NCBI GenBank assembly: GCA_964559835.1
Contig: CAZLJE010000021.1
Span: 30,512 to 94,511 of the forward strand
Direction of reading: 5' to 3'
From: DAISJI01 sp964559835
Lineage (GTDB): Bacteria > Acidobacteriota > Terriglobia > Terriglobales > Acidobacteriaceae
DNA: 64,000 bases
Below are positions 41,159 through 50,252 of the stretch, one piece after another. The notes beneath the pieces are model-generated. The model did not search any database and was not told the DNA's origin. It saw only the letters and a program-made list of their open reading frames with translations. The first letter of the stretch is position 1, and each line of letters starts with the position of its first letter. A program made the translations under genes and the position numbers.

Positions 41159-42994
41159 ATGCGCCCGGAACTGCTGACGTATTACGAAGGTGAACTGCGG
41201 TTTCTCCGGCAACTGGGAGCGGAGTTCGCGCAGAAGTATCCGAAGATCGCGGCGCGCCTGCAACTCGAGCCCGACCGCTGCGAAGACCCGCACGTCGAGC
41301 GCATGCTCGAGGCGTTCGCGTTCCTCGCCGCCCGCGTCCACCTGAAGATCGACGACGAATTCCCCGAGATCACCTCGGCGTTGCTGGGCACTCTGTATCC
41401 GCACTACCTGCGTCCGGTTCCGTCGATGTCTGTGGCGGAACTGATACTCGACCCCGAGCAGGGCAAATTATCGACCGGCTTCCTCGTTCCGCGCGGATCG
41501 ACTTTGAGTTCCCGCGCCGTACACGGTTCGCCGTGCAAGTTCCGCACCACCTACGACACCACGCTCTGGCCGATGTCGATCACGGAAACGCAGTGGCGCA
41601 CACCGGACGCGGTCGTGCCCGCAATGAGAGTTCCCGAAGCGGTGGGAGTCGTGCGGGTGGTACTGCAATGCATGCCCGACGTCAGCTTTGCCAAGCTCGA
41701 GTTGTCGAAGCTGCGCCTGCACCTCGACGGCGATAGCGACGTTGTCCATACCCTGTACGAATTGCTCGCCGATCGCTGCACGCAGATCGTGGTGCGGACG
41801 CCAGGCAAGGGCTCCAAGGATTCGCTGGTCCTGCCCGGATCCGCGCTCAAGCCGGTCGGCTTCGCGGAGGAAGAGTCGCTCCTTCCCTACACGCGCCGCT
41901 CGTTCTCCGGATACCGCTTATTACAGGAGTACTTCGCCTTTCCCGAGAAGTTTTTCTTCTTCGATCTGGAAGGGCTCGAGCCGTTACGCTCGGCAGCGTA
42001 TGGCGATCATGTCGAGGTGCTGTTCTTCATTTCGAAGTTCGAGCGCGCCGAACGCGCCGCGGCCCTGGAACAGGGCGTCGCGAAGGGCACCCTCCGCCTC
42101 GGCTGCACTCCCATCGTCAATCTGTATCATCAGACCGCCGAACCCATCCTGCTCGACCAGCGGCGGTACGAATACCCGGTCGTGCCGGATATCCGCCGCG
42201 ACAGCACCGTCGAGGTCTTCTCGGTAGACGAGGTCGTGGCCACAACCGCCCGCTCGCGCGAGACCGTAAAGCTCGAACCGTTTTACTCGCAGAAACACGG
42301 CGATGGGCAAGGCGGGCACGCGTTCTGGTATTCGGTGCGGCGTCCGGCGGACATCCGCGACCCGCAGCGCACGGAAGTTTTTCTTTCCATCGCCGATGTC
42401 AGCGGAAAGCTCATCCAGCCGGATGCCGATACTCTGACCGTCCGCTGCACCTGCACCGATTACACGCTGCCTTCGCGCCTGCCCTTTGGCAATGAGAAGG
42501 GGGATTTCGACGTTGAGGGAGTCTCGGCCATCGGCAAGGTCACCGCCTTGCGCAAACCGACGCCGCCTTTACGTCCGTCGAATGGCAAAGACGCTTTCTG
42601 GCGCCTGATCTCGCACCTTTCCCTGAACTATCTTTCCCTGGTCGATGAGGGACGCGAGGGCTTGCAATCCATTTTGCAGCTCTACAACTTCGCCGATTCA
42701 CCGCACCTGGCGGCGCAGATCTCCGGCATCACGGCCGTGAACAGCCGGCGCCATTTCGCTCCGCTCGTAACCGACATGGGCATCGCCGCCGCGCGCGGCA
42801 CCCGTGTCGAGGTGCATTTCGACGAAGAGCAGTTCGTCGGCGGCGGCGTGTTCCTGTTTGCCAGTGTGCTGGAGCGCTTCTTCGGTCAATACGTCTCGAT
42901 GAACAGTTTTACGCAGTTGGTGGCGCGTACTTCGCAAAGAAAAGAGGTCCTGAAGGAGTGGTTGCCCCGAGCCGGTCAGTCCATGTTGACGTAG
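41159..42994 (+). CDS. tssF: Type VI secretion baseplate protein TssF
   Basis: This 611-residue protein begins MRPELLTYYEGELRFLRQLGAEFAQKYPKIAARLQLE, the TssF N terminus, and includes ERMLEAFAFLAARVHLKIDDEFPEITSALLGTLYPHYLRPVPSMSV. Further on are VNLYHQTAEPILLDQRRYEYPVVPD and the C-terminal TRVEVHFDEEQFVGGGVFLFASVLERFFGQYVSMNSF, all conserved in the family. TssF forms wedge complexes with TssG and TssE. It overlaps the start of tssG by 37 bp, which suggests coupled translation. Confidence 0.96.
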   Translation: MRPELLTYYEGELRFLRQLGAEFAQKYPKIAARLQLEPDRCEDPHVERMLEAFAFLAARVHLKIDDEFPEITSALLGTLYPHYLRPVPSMSVAELILDPEQGKLSTGFLVPRGSTLSSRAVHGSPCKFRTTYDTTLWPMSITETQWRTPDAVVPAMRVPEAVGVVRVVLQCMPDVSFAKLELSKLRLHLDGDSDVVHTLYELLADRCTQIVVRTPGKGSKDSLVLPGSALKPVGFAEEESLLPYTRRSFSGYRLLQEYFAFPEKFFFFDLEGLEPLRSAAYGDHVEVLFFISKFERAERAAALEQGVAKGTLRLGCTPIVNLYHQTAEPILLDQRRYEYPVVPDIRRDSTVEVFSVDEVVATTARSRETVKLEPFYSQKHGDGQGGHAFWYSVRRPADIRDPQRTEVFLSIADVSGKLIQPDADTLTVRCTCTDYTLPSRLPFGNEKGDFDVEGVSAIGKVTALRKPTPPLRPSNGKDAFWRLISHLSLNYLSLVDEGREGLQSILQLYNFADSPHLAAQISGITAVNSRRHFAPLVTDMGIAAARGTRVEVHFDEEQFVGGGVFLFASVLERFFGQYVSMNSFTQLVARTSQRKEVLKEWLPRAGQSMLT

Positions 42995-43992
42995 AACGGC
43001 GCGTGTTCCAGGAACTGCTTGCCGACGAACCGTTCCGCACGCACTTCTTCCAGGCCGTGCGCCTGCTCTCGCGCATCGACGCCGTGGGCGGCGGTGTGGG
43101 CAACCTCGTCCAGCCCTCGACGGAGGTCGTGCGCTTTGCCGCGCGAGCCACGACGGAATTCCCCGCCAGCGAGATCCACGATCTGAAGTTCGGCGAGTCG
43201 GAGCGGCCGGTCATGACGGTGAACTTCATGGGGCTGACGGGACCCACGGGCGTCATGCCCCTGGTTTACACCGAGATGATCATGGACCGCGTGCGCAACA
43301 AGGACCACGCGTTGCGCGAGTTCCTCGATCTCTTCAACCACCGGATGATCTCGCTGTTCTACCGCGCGTGGGAGAAACACAAGTTCCCTGTCCCGTATGA
43401 ACGCGAAGGAGCGGACGCGGTCAGCTCTTTCCTGAAATCGTTCCTCGGCCTGGGCACCGCCGGGCTGGCCGACCGCCAGGACGTGAGCGACCGCTCGCTG
43501 ATCTACTACGCAGGACTGCTCGCGCATCGCCCCCGGTCCGCGCAGGCCTTGCAACAGTTGCTCGCCGACTATTTCGACCTCCCTGTGGAGGTCCATCAGT
43601 TCTGCGGCAGTTGGTACAAGCTCGAGCGCAGCATGCAGACGAAGCTCATCGACACGCCGCTGGAGTCGGCACGCCTGGGCGCGGGCGCGGTGGTCGGAGA
43701 CGAAGTCTGGGACCTGCACGCGGGCGTGCGGCTGCGCTTCGGCCCGCTGAGCCGGGCGCAGTACGTTGAGTTCCTGCCGGGAAATCCCGGGCACAAGGCG
43801 CTGCGCTCGCTGCTGAAGTTCTACGCCAACGAAGAGTACGCCTTCGAACTCCAGCTCGTCTTGAAGCGTGAGGAGACTCCTCCGTGCGAGCTGGGCAGAG
43901 AGGGCGCCGACGGGTCAAGGCTGGGTTGGCTCACCTGGGCGAACACCGCCGGCATCGATCGCGACCCGGCAGACACCTTGCTACACATGTGA
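42958..43992 (+). CDS. tssG: Type VI secretion baseplate protein TssG
   Basis: This 344-residue protein has the TssG features: FRTHFFQAVRLLSRID, SEIHDLKFGESERPVMTVNFMGLTGPTGVMPLVYTEMI, HRMISLFYRAWEKHKFPVPYER, and SVTL-type LGAGAVVGDEVWDLHAGVRLRFGPLSRAQYVEFLPG. The start is uncertain: GTG 42958 overlaps tssF by 37 bp and its AAGGA lies too near to be ideal, while GTG 43003 lacks any ribosome site. TssG combines with TssF (two copies) to form baseplate wedges. It ends 13 bp before the ClpV start codon. Confidence 0.94.
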   Translation: MVAPSRSVHVDVERRVFQELLADEPFRTHFFQAVRLLSRIDAVGGGVGNLVQPSTEVVRFAARATTEFPASEIHDLKFGESERPVMTVNFMGLTGPTGVMPLVYTEMIMDRVRNKDHALREFLDLFNHRMISLFYRAWEKHKFPVPYEREGADAVSSFLKSFLGLGTAGLADRQDVSDRSLIYYAGLLAHRPRSAQALQQLLADYFDLPVEVHQFCGSWYKLERSMQTKLIDTPLESARLGAGAVVGDEVWDLHAGVRLRFGPLSRAQYVEFLPGNPGHKALRSLLKFYANEEYAFELQLVLKREETPPCELGREGADGSRLGWLTWANTAGIDRDPADTLLHM

Positions 43993-44005
43993 ATGGGAGA
44001 GGGCT

Positions 44006-46681
44006 ATGGTCAACCTGAAAGCGCTGATCCAGAAGCTGAACGACACAACCCGCACGGCACTCGAAGGCGCCGCAGGACTTTGTCTTTCGCGCACCCACTA
44101 CGACGTGGAAGTCGAGCACTACCTGCTCAAGCTGCTGGACAGCCCGGACACCGATCTGCCGCGCATCCTGAAGGCGTTCGGGGTAGATAAATCGAGGCTG
44201 ACGAACGAACTGATGCGCAGCCTCGACAAATTGAAATCCGGCAACGCGCGCACGCCTGCCTTCAGCCCGACGCTGCTGAAGATGTTCACCGAAGCATGGA
44301 CCCTTGGGTCGATCAATTTCGGCGCGCACGAGATTCGTTCCGGATTCTGCCTGCTTGCCCTGGTGTCCGATGCCGACCTGGCGCGCCTTATCCGCGAAGT
44401 CAGCCGCGAGTTCCACAAGATCGATCCCGAGGCATTGAAGAAAGACTTGTTCGCCATCCTGGCCGGCTCGAAGGAAGAACCGCTGTCGCGCCCCGGCGAA
44501 GGCATGGAAGCGGCGGGCGCGCCGGGCGAGCCGCGAACGGTCCCGCGCGCGTCCAAGCAGCCGAACCTCGACCAGTACACAGTCAATCTCACCGAGAAAG
44601 CGAAGTCCGGCAAGATCGATCCGGTGCTCGGGCGTGACCACGAGATCCGCCAGGTGGTCGACATCCTCATGCGCCGCCGCCAGAACAATCCCATCCTCAC
44701 CGGTGAAGCCGGCGTTGGTAAGACGGCCGTGGTCGAAGGCTTCGCGCAACGCGTGGTTTCAGGAGACGTTCCGCCGCCGCTGCGCAACGTCACCGTCCGC
44801 ACACTCGACCTGGCGTTGCTGCAGGCCGGAGCGGGCGTGAAGGGCGAATTCGAGAACCGCCTGAAGAACCTGATCGAGGAGGCGAAGTCGTCGCCGACCC
44901 CCATCATCCTCTTCATCGACGAGGCGCACACGATGATCGGCGCCGGCGGGCAGGCGGGCCAGAACGACGCCGCCAACCTGCTCAAGCCCGCGCTCGCTCG
45001 CGGCGAACTGCGCACCATCGCCGCCACCACGTGGTCGGAATACAAGAAATTCTTCGAGAAAGATGCCGCCCTCGCCCGCCGCTTCCAGGTGGTTAAAGTC
45101 GAGGAGCCGAGCGAAGAGCAGTGCATGATCATGCTGCGCGGCATCGTGAAGTCACTCGAAGACCACCACAACCTGCGGATCCTGGACGAAGCCGTGAAGG
45201 GCGCGGTCAAGCTGTCGCACCGCTATCTCGCGGGACGCCAGCTGCCGGACAAGGCCGTCAGCATCCTCGACACGGCTGCGGCACGGCTGGCGCTGGGCCA
45301 GAATTCCACGCCGCCCGCGATCGAAGATGCCGTGCGCCAGCTCGACGACAACGCTGTCCAGCTGCGCATGTTGGAGCGCGAGGTGGCCGTCGGCACTGAC
45401 CACAGCGAGCGCATCGCGAACATCCAGGCTCAAACGGCGCAGACCCAGGCACGCCTCGATCAGCTGCGCGCGCGCTGGGACAAAGAAAAAGAACTCATCG
45501 GCAAGATGCGCGACATTCGTACGACCCTCGAAGGCACGGCCGCGCCGCAGGGAAAATCTGCGGGCGACGGCACTGCCGCCGCTCCCGCCGTAGACGCAGT
45601 CGCGCTTCGCGCGGAACTGCGCAAGCTGGAAGACGAACTCGCTGCCATCCAGGGCGAGGAGCCGTTGATGCGCGTCTGCGTGGACGAGCACATCGTCGGC
45701 GAAGTCATTTCCGCGTGGACGGGGATTCCCGTCGGCAAGATGGTGAAGGACGAGATTTCGACCGTTCTGACGCTGGACAAACACCTCGAGCACCGGATCA
45801 TCGGCCAGAACCACGCGCTCGCGGCGGTCGCTCAGCGCATCGTGACGTCGCGCGCGGCGCTCGACGATCCCGGCAAGCCGGTCGGCGTGTTCATGCTGGT
45901 CGGGCCGAGCGGCGTGGGCAAGACTGAGACCGCCTTCGCGCTCTCCGACCTTCTCTACGGCGGTGAGCGCAACCTGATCACGATCAACATGTCGGAGTTC
46001 CAGGAACCGCACACCGTCTCGACCCTGAAGGGCTCGCCTCCGGGCTATGTAGGGTACGGTGAAGGCGGCGTGTTGACCGAAGCCGTGCGCCGTCGGCCGT
46101 ACTCGGTCGTGCTGCTCGATGAAGTCGAGAAAGCGCACCCGGACGTGCTTGAACTCTTCTACCAGGTGTTCGACAAAGGGCAGATGGAGGACGGCGAAGG
46201 GCGCGAGATCGATTTCAAGAACACGATCATTTTGCTCACGACCAACGCGTGCACCGATACGCTCGCGAAACTGACCGCCGATCCCGACACGATGCCCACG
46301 CCGGAAGGCCTGGTGTCGGCCATCAAGCCGGAGTTGAACAAGATCTTCAAGCCGGCGTTCCTCGGGCGCATGCTGATCATCCCGTACTTCCCCATCCGCG
46401 ACGAGGCGTTGCGCAAGATCATCGTGCTCAAGCTCGGACGGATCATCCGCCGGCTGCGCGAGAACCATCGCGTCGAACTGACGCACGACGAGGCTTTGCT
46501 CACCGAAGTCGCCAAGCGCTGCACGGAAGTCGAAAGCGGCGCGCGCAACGTGGACAACGTCCTGACCAACACCCTGCTGCCGGAGATATCGCGGCAATTG
46601 CTGGGCAAGATGGCGGCAGGCGAGCGCGTCTCGACCATCCACGTGGGCGTGGGGCCGGACGGGAACTTCGTGTATTCGTAG
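44006..46681 (+). CDS. tssH: Type VI secretion ATPase TssH (ClpV)
   Basis: ATG 44006 is chosen because GGGAGAGGGCT lies just upstream and the ClpV N terminus (MVNLKALIQKLNDTTRTALEGAAGLCLSRTHYDVEVEHYLLKLL) follows. The 891-residue protein has two AAA+ modules: Walker A GEAGVGKT at about 233 with FIDEAHTMIGAGG, and GPSGVGKT at about 633 with VVLLDEVEKAHPD. A coiled-coil insert lies between them (ERIANIQAQTAQTQARLDQLRARWDKEKELIGKMR). ClpV takes apart contracted sheaths for reuse. It is closely spaced with tssG and the unknown gene that follows. Confidence 0.97.
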   Translation: MVNLKALIQKLNDTTRTALEGAAGLCLSRTHYDVEVEHYLLKLLDSPDTDLPRILKAFGVDKSRLTNELMRSLDKLKSGNARTPAFSPTLLKMFTEAWTLGSINFGAHEIRSGFCLLALVSDADLARLIREVSREFHKIDPEALKKDLFAILAGSKEEPLSRPGEGMEAAGAPGEPRTVPRASKQPNLDQYTVNLTEKAKSGKIDPVLGRDHEIRQVVDILMRRRQNNPILTGEAGVGKTAVVEGFAQRVVSGDVPPPLRNVTVRTLDLALLQAGAGVKGEFENRLKNLIEEAKSSPTPIILFIDEAHTMIGAGGQAGQNDAANLLKPALARGELRTIAATTWSEYKKFFEKDAALARRFQVVKVEEPSEEQCMIMLRGIVKSLEDHHNLRILDEAVKGAVKLSHRYLAGRQLPDKAVSILDTAAARLALGQNSTPPAIEDAVRQLDDNAVQLRMLEREVAVGTDHSERIANIQAQTAQTQARLDQLRARWDKEKELIGKMRDIRTTLEGTAAPQGKSAGDGTAAAPAVDAVALRAELRKLEDELAAIQGEEPLMRVCVDEHIVGEVISAWTGIPVGKMVKDEISTVLTLDKHLEHRIIGQNHALAAVAQRIVTSRAALDDPGKPVGVFMLVGPSGVGKTETAFALSDLLYGGERNLITINMSEFQEPHTVSTLKGSPPGYVGYGEGGVLTEAVRRRPYSVVLLDEVEKAHPDVLELFYQVFDKGQMEDGEGREIDFKNTIILLTTNACTDTLAKLTADPDTMPTPEGLVSAIKPELNKIFKPAFLGRMLIIPYFPIRDEALRKIIVLKLGRIIRRLRENHRVELTHDEALLTEVAKRCTEVESGARNVDNVLTNTLLPEISRQLLGKMAAGERVSTIHVGVGPDGNFVYS

Positions 46682-46688
46682 GTGGATC

Positions 46689-47600
46689 ATGGCTGGGCCG
46701 ATCGGATACGTTGACAAACCGAAGGTCGATCGCGGCACGAAAGCGATGACGCAGCATCATCCCCGGGGTGCTCGCGGTCGCGAGCATGTCGAGAATGACG
46801 CCTGGGGATTTGCCAATAGCCCGGTCGGGCAGTTTGTCTCGCAATTATGGAAGTTGCTCAACGATGTGATGGCGTCGCCGGGCGACTACCGGATCATGTT
46901 GCGCGCCTGCATGAAGGGAGGCATCGACCCCTCGACGTGGGTTGCGGAACGCGAGGAACGAAGGGAAACACTGATCGATGCCCAGGACGAGGCCCTGGAG
47001 CAGTTTCCGCCTACGCCCGATGGAGAATCGCATTGCAGCGAAGGGGCGCTGTGCGTGGCCGTGCTCACCGATGCGCCTTACATCGGCGTCCTGGGTAAGC
47101 AGGCTGCACCCACGGACAGCGCTGCGTTGGCGGATTGGATCCGCGTAGGTAAAGGCGGCAACTTCTATCGCGCCAACGAGCAGGCGGACCGCCTGGCGGT
47201 CAGCGACGAGTACGTCAAGGTATCGCCGGTCGGCGGGCAATGGCTGGCGAATGGCGGCGTGCCCGTTTTCGTCGTCCAGAAGCACAAGGGAAAAGGTCAC
47301 ATTGCGAGCATACGTCCGATATCTCGCCACGAGTTTGCGGCCGCTTATGGCGCGGCCGGCCTGCTGTTGGCGAATGTCGGGCCGGAGCACTACGGCAAGA
47401 ATGACAAGCAGTATTCCGGCCACGGTGTCCTGCGCGAGAGTGCCGTCTTCAAGCTCGACCCGAAAGCGCCGGTGGTACGGGGAGCAGAGGCGCAGATTTT
47501 CACGTACGCGCCACTGGAACTGGCAGCCGAGGCGATTCGAGGCGTCGCCTGGGCCATGGAGCACGGCGAGTTCAGCCGCCGTGCCATGAAGTCGACGTGA
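46689..47600 (+). CDS. Unknown protein between clpV and vgrG (possible amidase-type effector)
   Basis: This 303-residue soluble protein starts at ATG 46689 after GGTGGATC. Its N-terminal third is helical (SPVGQFVSQLWKLLNDVMASPGDYRIMLRAC). The rest contains CSEGALCVAVLTDAPYIGVLG (cysteines at about 115-120), QWLANGGVPVFVVQKHKGKGHIASIRPIS (a Gly-His motif), and GPEHYGKNDKQYSGHG. A Cys followed by a GH-hydrophobic-R-P segment resembles NlpC/P60- or CHAP-type peptidoglycan amidase folds, but the spacing is not a firm match. The position next to vgrG fits an effector or adaptor. No immunity gene follows. No family was firmly recognised. Confidence 0.45.
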   Translation: MAGPIGYVDKPKVDRGTKAMTQHHPRGARGREHVENDAWGFANSPVGQFVSQLWKLLNDVMASPGDYRIMLRACMKGGIDPSTWVAEREERRETLIDAQDEALEQFPPTPDGESHCSEGALCVAVLTDAPYIGVLGKQAAPTDSAALADWIRVGKGGNFYRANEQADRLAVSDEYVKVSPVGGQWLANGGVPVFVVQKHKGKGHIASIRPISRHEFAAAYGAAGLLLANVGPEHYGKNDKQYSGHGVLRESAVFKLDPKAPVVRGAEAQIFTYAPLELAAEAIRGVAWAMEHGEFSRRAMKST

Positions 47601-47641
47601 GTTAATGTTTATTTGCCTGAACACAGTTTAGGAGTATGCCC

Positions 47642-49807
47642 ATGCCGGCCACATCGGCCGTAGTGCAACGCGACCGTCTCCTCCAGCTCAGCACGCCGCT
47701 GGAGACGGACGTCTTAGTAGTGGAACGAGTGACGGGGAACGCCGCGATATCGAGCCTGTTCTCGTACCGGCTCGATCTGCTTGCCGACCGGCAGCTAAAG
47801 AACGATGCGAAGGTCAAGCCGGAACAACTGGTGGGGGCGTCGTTCACCGCCTCGATGGACCTCGTTGACGGCTACCGCTGTATCAACGGTATCGTCAAGG
47901 AATTTATCCAGGCGCACACCGACGACCGGTTCGCGCACTACTCCGTCGAAATCGTCCCCTGGCTCTGGCTGCTGACGCTGCAGTCCGACTGCCGCGTGTT
48001 CCAGGACCTCACGACTCCCGAGATCATTGGCAAAGTCCTTGACAAGCTGGAGGACAGCTACCCCGACCTCGTCCATTACGAGACACAGTTCCTGCGTCAT
48101 TACGAAAAATGGGACTGCTGCATCCAGTATCGCGAGACCGGCTTTAACTTCATCTCCCGGCTGATGGAACACGAGGGCATCTTCTACTTCTTCCGGCACT
48201 CGAAATCGGGAAATACCGGCCAGCACACGCTCGTGCTCACCGATTCGGCTTCCGCCTTCGACGACCTCGAACCTGTCGGCGCGTTTCACCTCGAGCAGGA
48301 GCAGGGATACGGCGAGCGCGAGGATACCGTCCATTCCGTTTCGCAGCACGTCTGGCTCCAGCCGGGCAAAGTCACCACGCGCGATCACCACTTCGAACTC
48401 CCGGGCAAAGGCCTGGAGAACACAAAGAAGGTTGCGCGACCCATCGCCGGCAACACGAAGTTGGAGATTTACGACTATCCAGGTGAGTTCGCGCAGTATT
48501 TCAATGAGCCTGAGAAACGACTGGTGAATGTAAACCAGTACGGCGAGACCCTTGCCGGCATCCGCTCCGAGGAAGATGAGTGTGCGGCGCGGTTGTTCTC
48601 TGGGACGGCGAGCGTCCGTTCATTCGTCCCCGGGTTTCGGTTCGACCTCGACGCCGGTACCAGCCCGCTCAGCCAGAAATACGTGCTGCTTTCGGTCGAA
48701 GAAACCATCCAGCAGACGCCGAGCTACGTCAGCAACCAGGACTCCGGCGGCGGATACCACAACCGCTTTACCTGTATTCCCTTCGGAAATACCTATCGCC
48801 CGCGCCGCGTCACTCCCAAGCCGCTCATCTCCGGCCCGCAGACTGCCGTCGTAACCGTAAAGTCCGGTGAGGAAAGCTGGCTGGACAAGTACGGCCGTGT
48901 GAGGATCCAGTTCCATTGGGACCGCAAGGGCGAGAAAGACGAGAAGAGCACCTGCTGGGTACGCGTCGCTCAGCCTTGGGCCGGCGCCCGCTGGGGCGCG
49001 CACTTCTGGCCGCGTATCGGACAGGAAGTCGTGGTCGAGTTCCTCGAAGGCGATCCCGATAAGCCCCTGGTAACCGGCTCCGTATACAACGCGGCCAACA
49101 TGCCGCCCTACGAGCTGCCCGGGAACCACAGCCGCAGCGGCATTATCACTCGCAGCACCAAGCAGGGCGGCAGCGCGAACTTCAACGAACTGCGCTTTGA
49201 AGACAAGAAGGATGACGAGCAGATCTTCATGAATGCCGAAAAGGACATGGACCTGCGCGTCGAGCACGATTCTCGCGAATACGTCGGCAACGACTCGCAC
49301 CAGATCGTCAAGGGCGGACGCGTCGAGCAGGTCGAAAAAGACAAGCACGTGCACTTGAAAGCCGATTACTTCGAGAAGATCGACGCAAACGTCAGTCGGT
49401 CGGTTGGCTCGGATGAGAAGGAACTCGTAAAAGGCAATCGCTCCTTCAAGCTCGACGGCTCGCTCAAGGAGAAGGTCGGGAAGGACATGTCGTTGACCGT
49501 CGGCACGTCGTACGACCACAAGTCGGGTACGAAGCACGCCGTCGAAGCCGGGCAGGAGATCCATCTCAAGGCCGGGATGAAAGTGATCCTGGAAGCCGGG
49601 CTGCAACTCACTATCAAGGCTGCGGGCGGATTCGTTGACATCGGCCCCGCCGGTGTCACTATCCAGGGCGTGATGGTCAAGATCAACAGCGGTGGAGCGG
49701 CGGGCTCGGGTAGCGGTTGCAGCCCGCAGAGTCCGGACGACCCCAAAGATCCCAAAGACCCCGATGTTGCCGACGACGGCAGCAAGGGCGGAAAGATGAA
49801 TACGTAG
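47642..49807 (+). CDS. vgrG: Type VI secretion spike protein VgrG (TssI)
   Basis: ATG 47642 is preferred over 47636 because GGAG is 7 nt upstream of it. The 721-residue protein has the gp27/gp5 arrangement: N-terminal LLQLSTPLETDVLVVERVTGNAAISSLFSYRLDLL, a YRETGFNFISRLMEHEGIFYFFRHS segment, and the gp5-like region (YGRVRIQFHWDRKGEKDEKSTCWVRVAQPWAGARWGAHFWPRIGQEVVVEFLEGDPDKPLVTGSVYNAANMPPYELP). A beta-helix follows, then a charged Pro/Asp-rich C-terminal tail (PDDPKDPKDPDVADDGSKGG). There is no extra enzymatic domain. The tail may dock PAAR or the adaptor. It heads the effector segment of the cluster. Confidence 0.95.
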   Translation: MPATSAVVQRDRLLQLSTPLETDVLVVERVTGNAAISSLFSYRLDLLADRQLKNDAKVKPEQLVGASFTASMDLVDGYRCINGIVKEFIQAHTDDRFAHYSVEIVPWLWLLTLQSDCRVFQDLTTPEIIGKVLDKLEDSYPDLVHYETQFLRHYEKWDCCIQYRETGFNFISRLMEHEGIFYFFRHSKSGNTGQHTLVLTDSASAFDDLEPVGAFHLEQEQGYGEREDTVHSVSQHVWLQPGKVTTRDHHFELPGKGLENTKKVARPIAGNTKLEIYDYPGEFAQYFNEPEKRLVNVNQYGETLAGIRSEEDECAARLFSGTASVRSFVPGFRFDLDAGTSPLSQKYVLLSVEETIQQTPSYVSNQDSGGGYHNRFTCIPFGNTYRPRRVTPKPLISGPQTAVVTVKSGEESWLDKYGRVRIQFHWDRKGEKDEKSTCWVRVAQPWAGARWGAHFWPRIGQEVVVEFLEGDPDKPLVTGSVYNAANMPPYELPGNHSRSGIITRSTKQGGSANFNELRFEDKKDDEQIFMNAEKDMDLRVEHDSREYVGNDSHQIVKGGRVEQVEKDKHVHLKADYFEKIDANVSRSVGSDEKELVKGNRSFKLDGSLKEKVGKDMSLTVGTSYDHKSGTKHAVEAGQEIHLKAGMKVILEAGLQLTIKAAGGFVDIGPAGVTIQGVMVKINSGGAAGSGSGCSPQSPDDPKDPKDPDVADDGSKGGKMNT

Positions 49808-49865
49808 GTCGTGCGTCGTAGATCGTAGGTCGTTTGTTCCGACCTACGACCTACCACCTACGACC
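49804..49865. repeat. GTAGGTCG word-repeat with inverted copy after vgrG
   Basis: Words GTAGGTCGTGCGTCGTAGATCG (49804-49833) face GACCTACGACCTACCACCTACG (49841-49865). The hairpin starts within the vgrG stop codon and ends 22 bp before the PAAR start, so it may shape expression of the downstream effector genes. Confidence 0.75.
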
Positions 49866-49886
49866 TGCTGATTTAGGAGACCAGCA

Positions 49887-50252
49887 ATGCCTCCTGCTGC
49901 ACGAGTTACCGACATGCACACTTGCCCGATGGTGACGGGCGTAGTCCCTCACGTCGGCGGACCGATCCTGCCGCCCGGTATGCCGACGGTCCTGATCGGC
50001 ATGCTGCCGGCCGCCCGTATCACCGACATGGCGACCTGCGTCGGGCCGCCGGACGTAATCGTCAAGGGCTCGCCCACCGTGCTGATCGGCAACCTGATGG
50101 CGGCGCGTATCGGGGATAACACGGCCCATGGTGGCGTCATTATTATGGGGTTCCCCACGGTCCTGATCGGCGAAGTCGGCATGGGAGGCCCAACGACGTC
50201 GTTCGGCATGACGCTGAGCGCGGCCAAGGCAACCGGCAAATGCTTCGGTTGA
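49887..50252 (+). CDS. PAAR-repeat spike-tip protein
   Basis: This 121-residue protein consists of repeated MPTVLIG-type turns (GMPTVLIGMLPAARITDM, GSPTVLIGNLMAARIGD, GFPTVLIGEV), preceded by MPPAARVTDMHTCPM. It is a PAAR protein that caps VgrG with a pointed zinc-bound tip. Cysteine and histidine residues in TCPM, TCVG and TAHGG fit the zinc site. TAGGAG precedes the ATG. Its stop lies downstream of the next gene's start, an overlap of 13 bp. Confidence 0.95.
   Translation: MPPAARVTDMHTCPMVTGVVPHVGGPILPPGMPTVLIGMLPAARITDMATCVGPPDVIVKGSPTVLIGNLMAARIGDNTAHGGVIIMGFPTVLIGEVGMGGPTTSFGMTLSAAKATGKCFG

Noticed and set aside
45152..46738. 528-codon open frame on the minus strand
   Set aside because: It mirrors clpV, whose Walker motifs are clear. 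No ribosome site or domain supports it.
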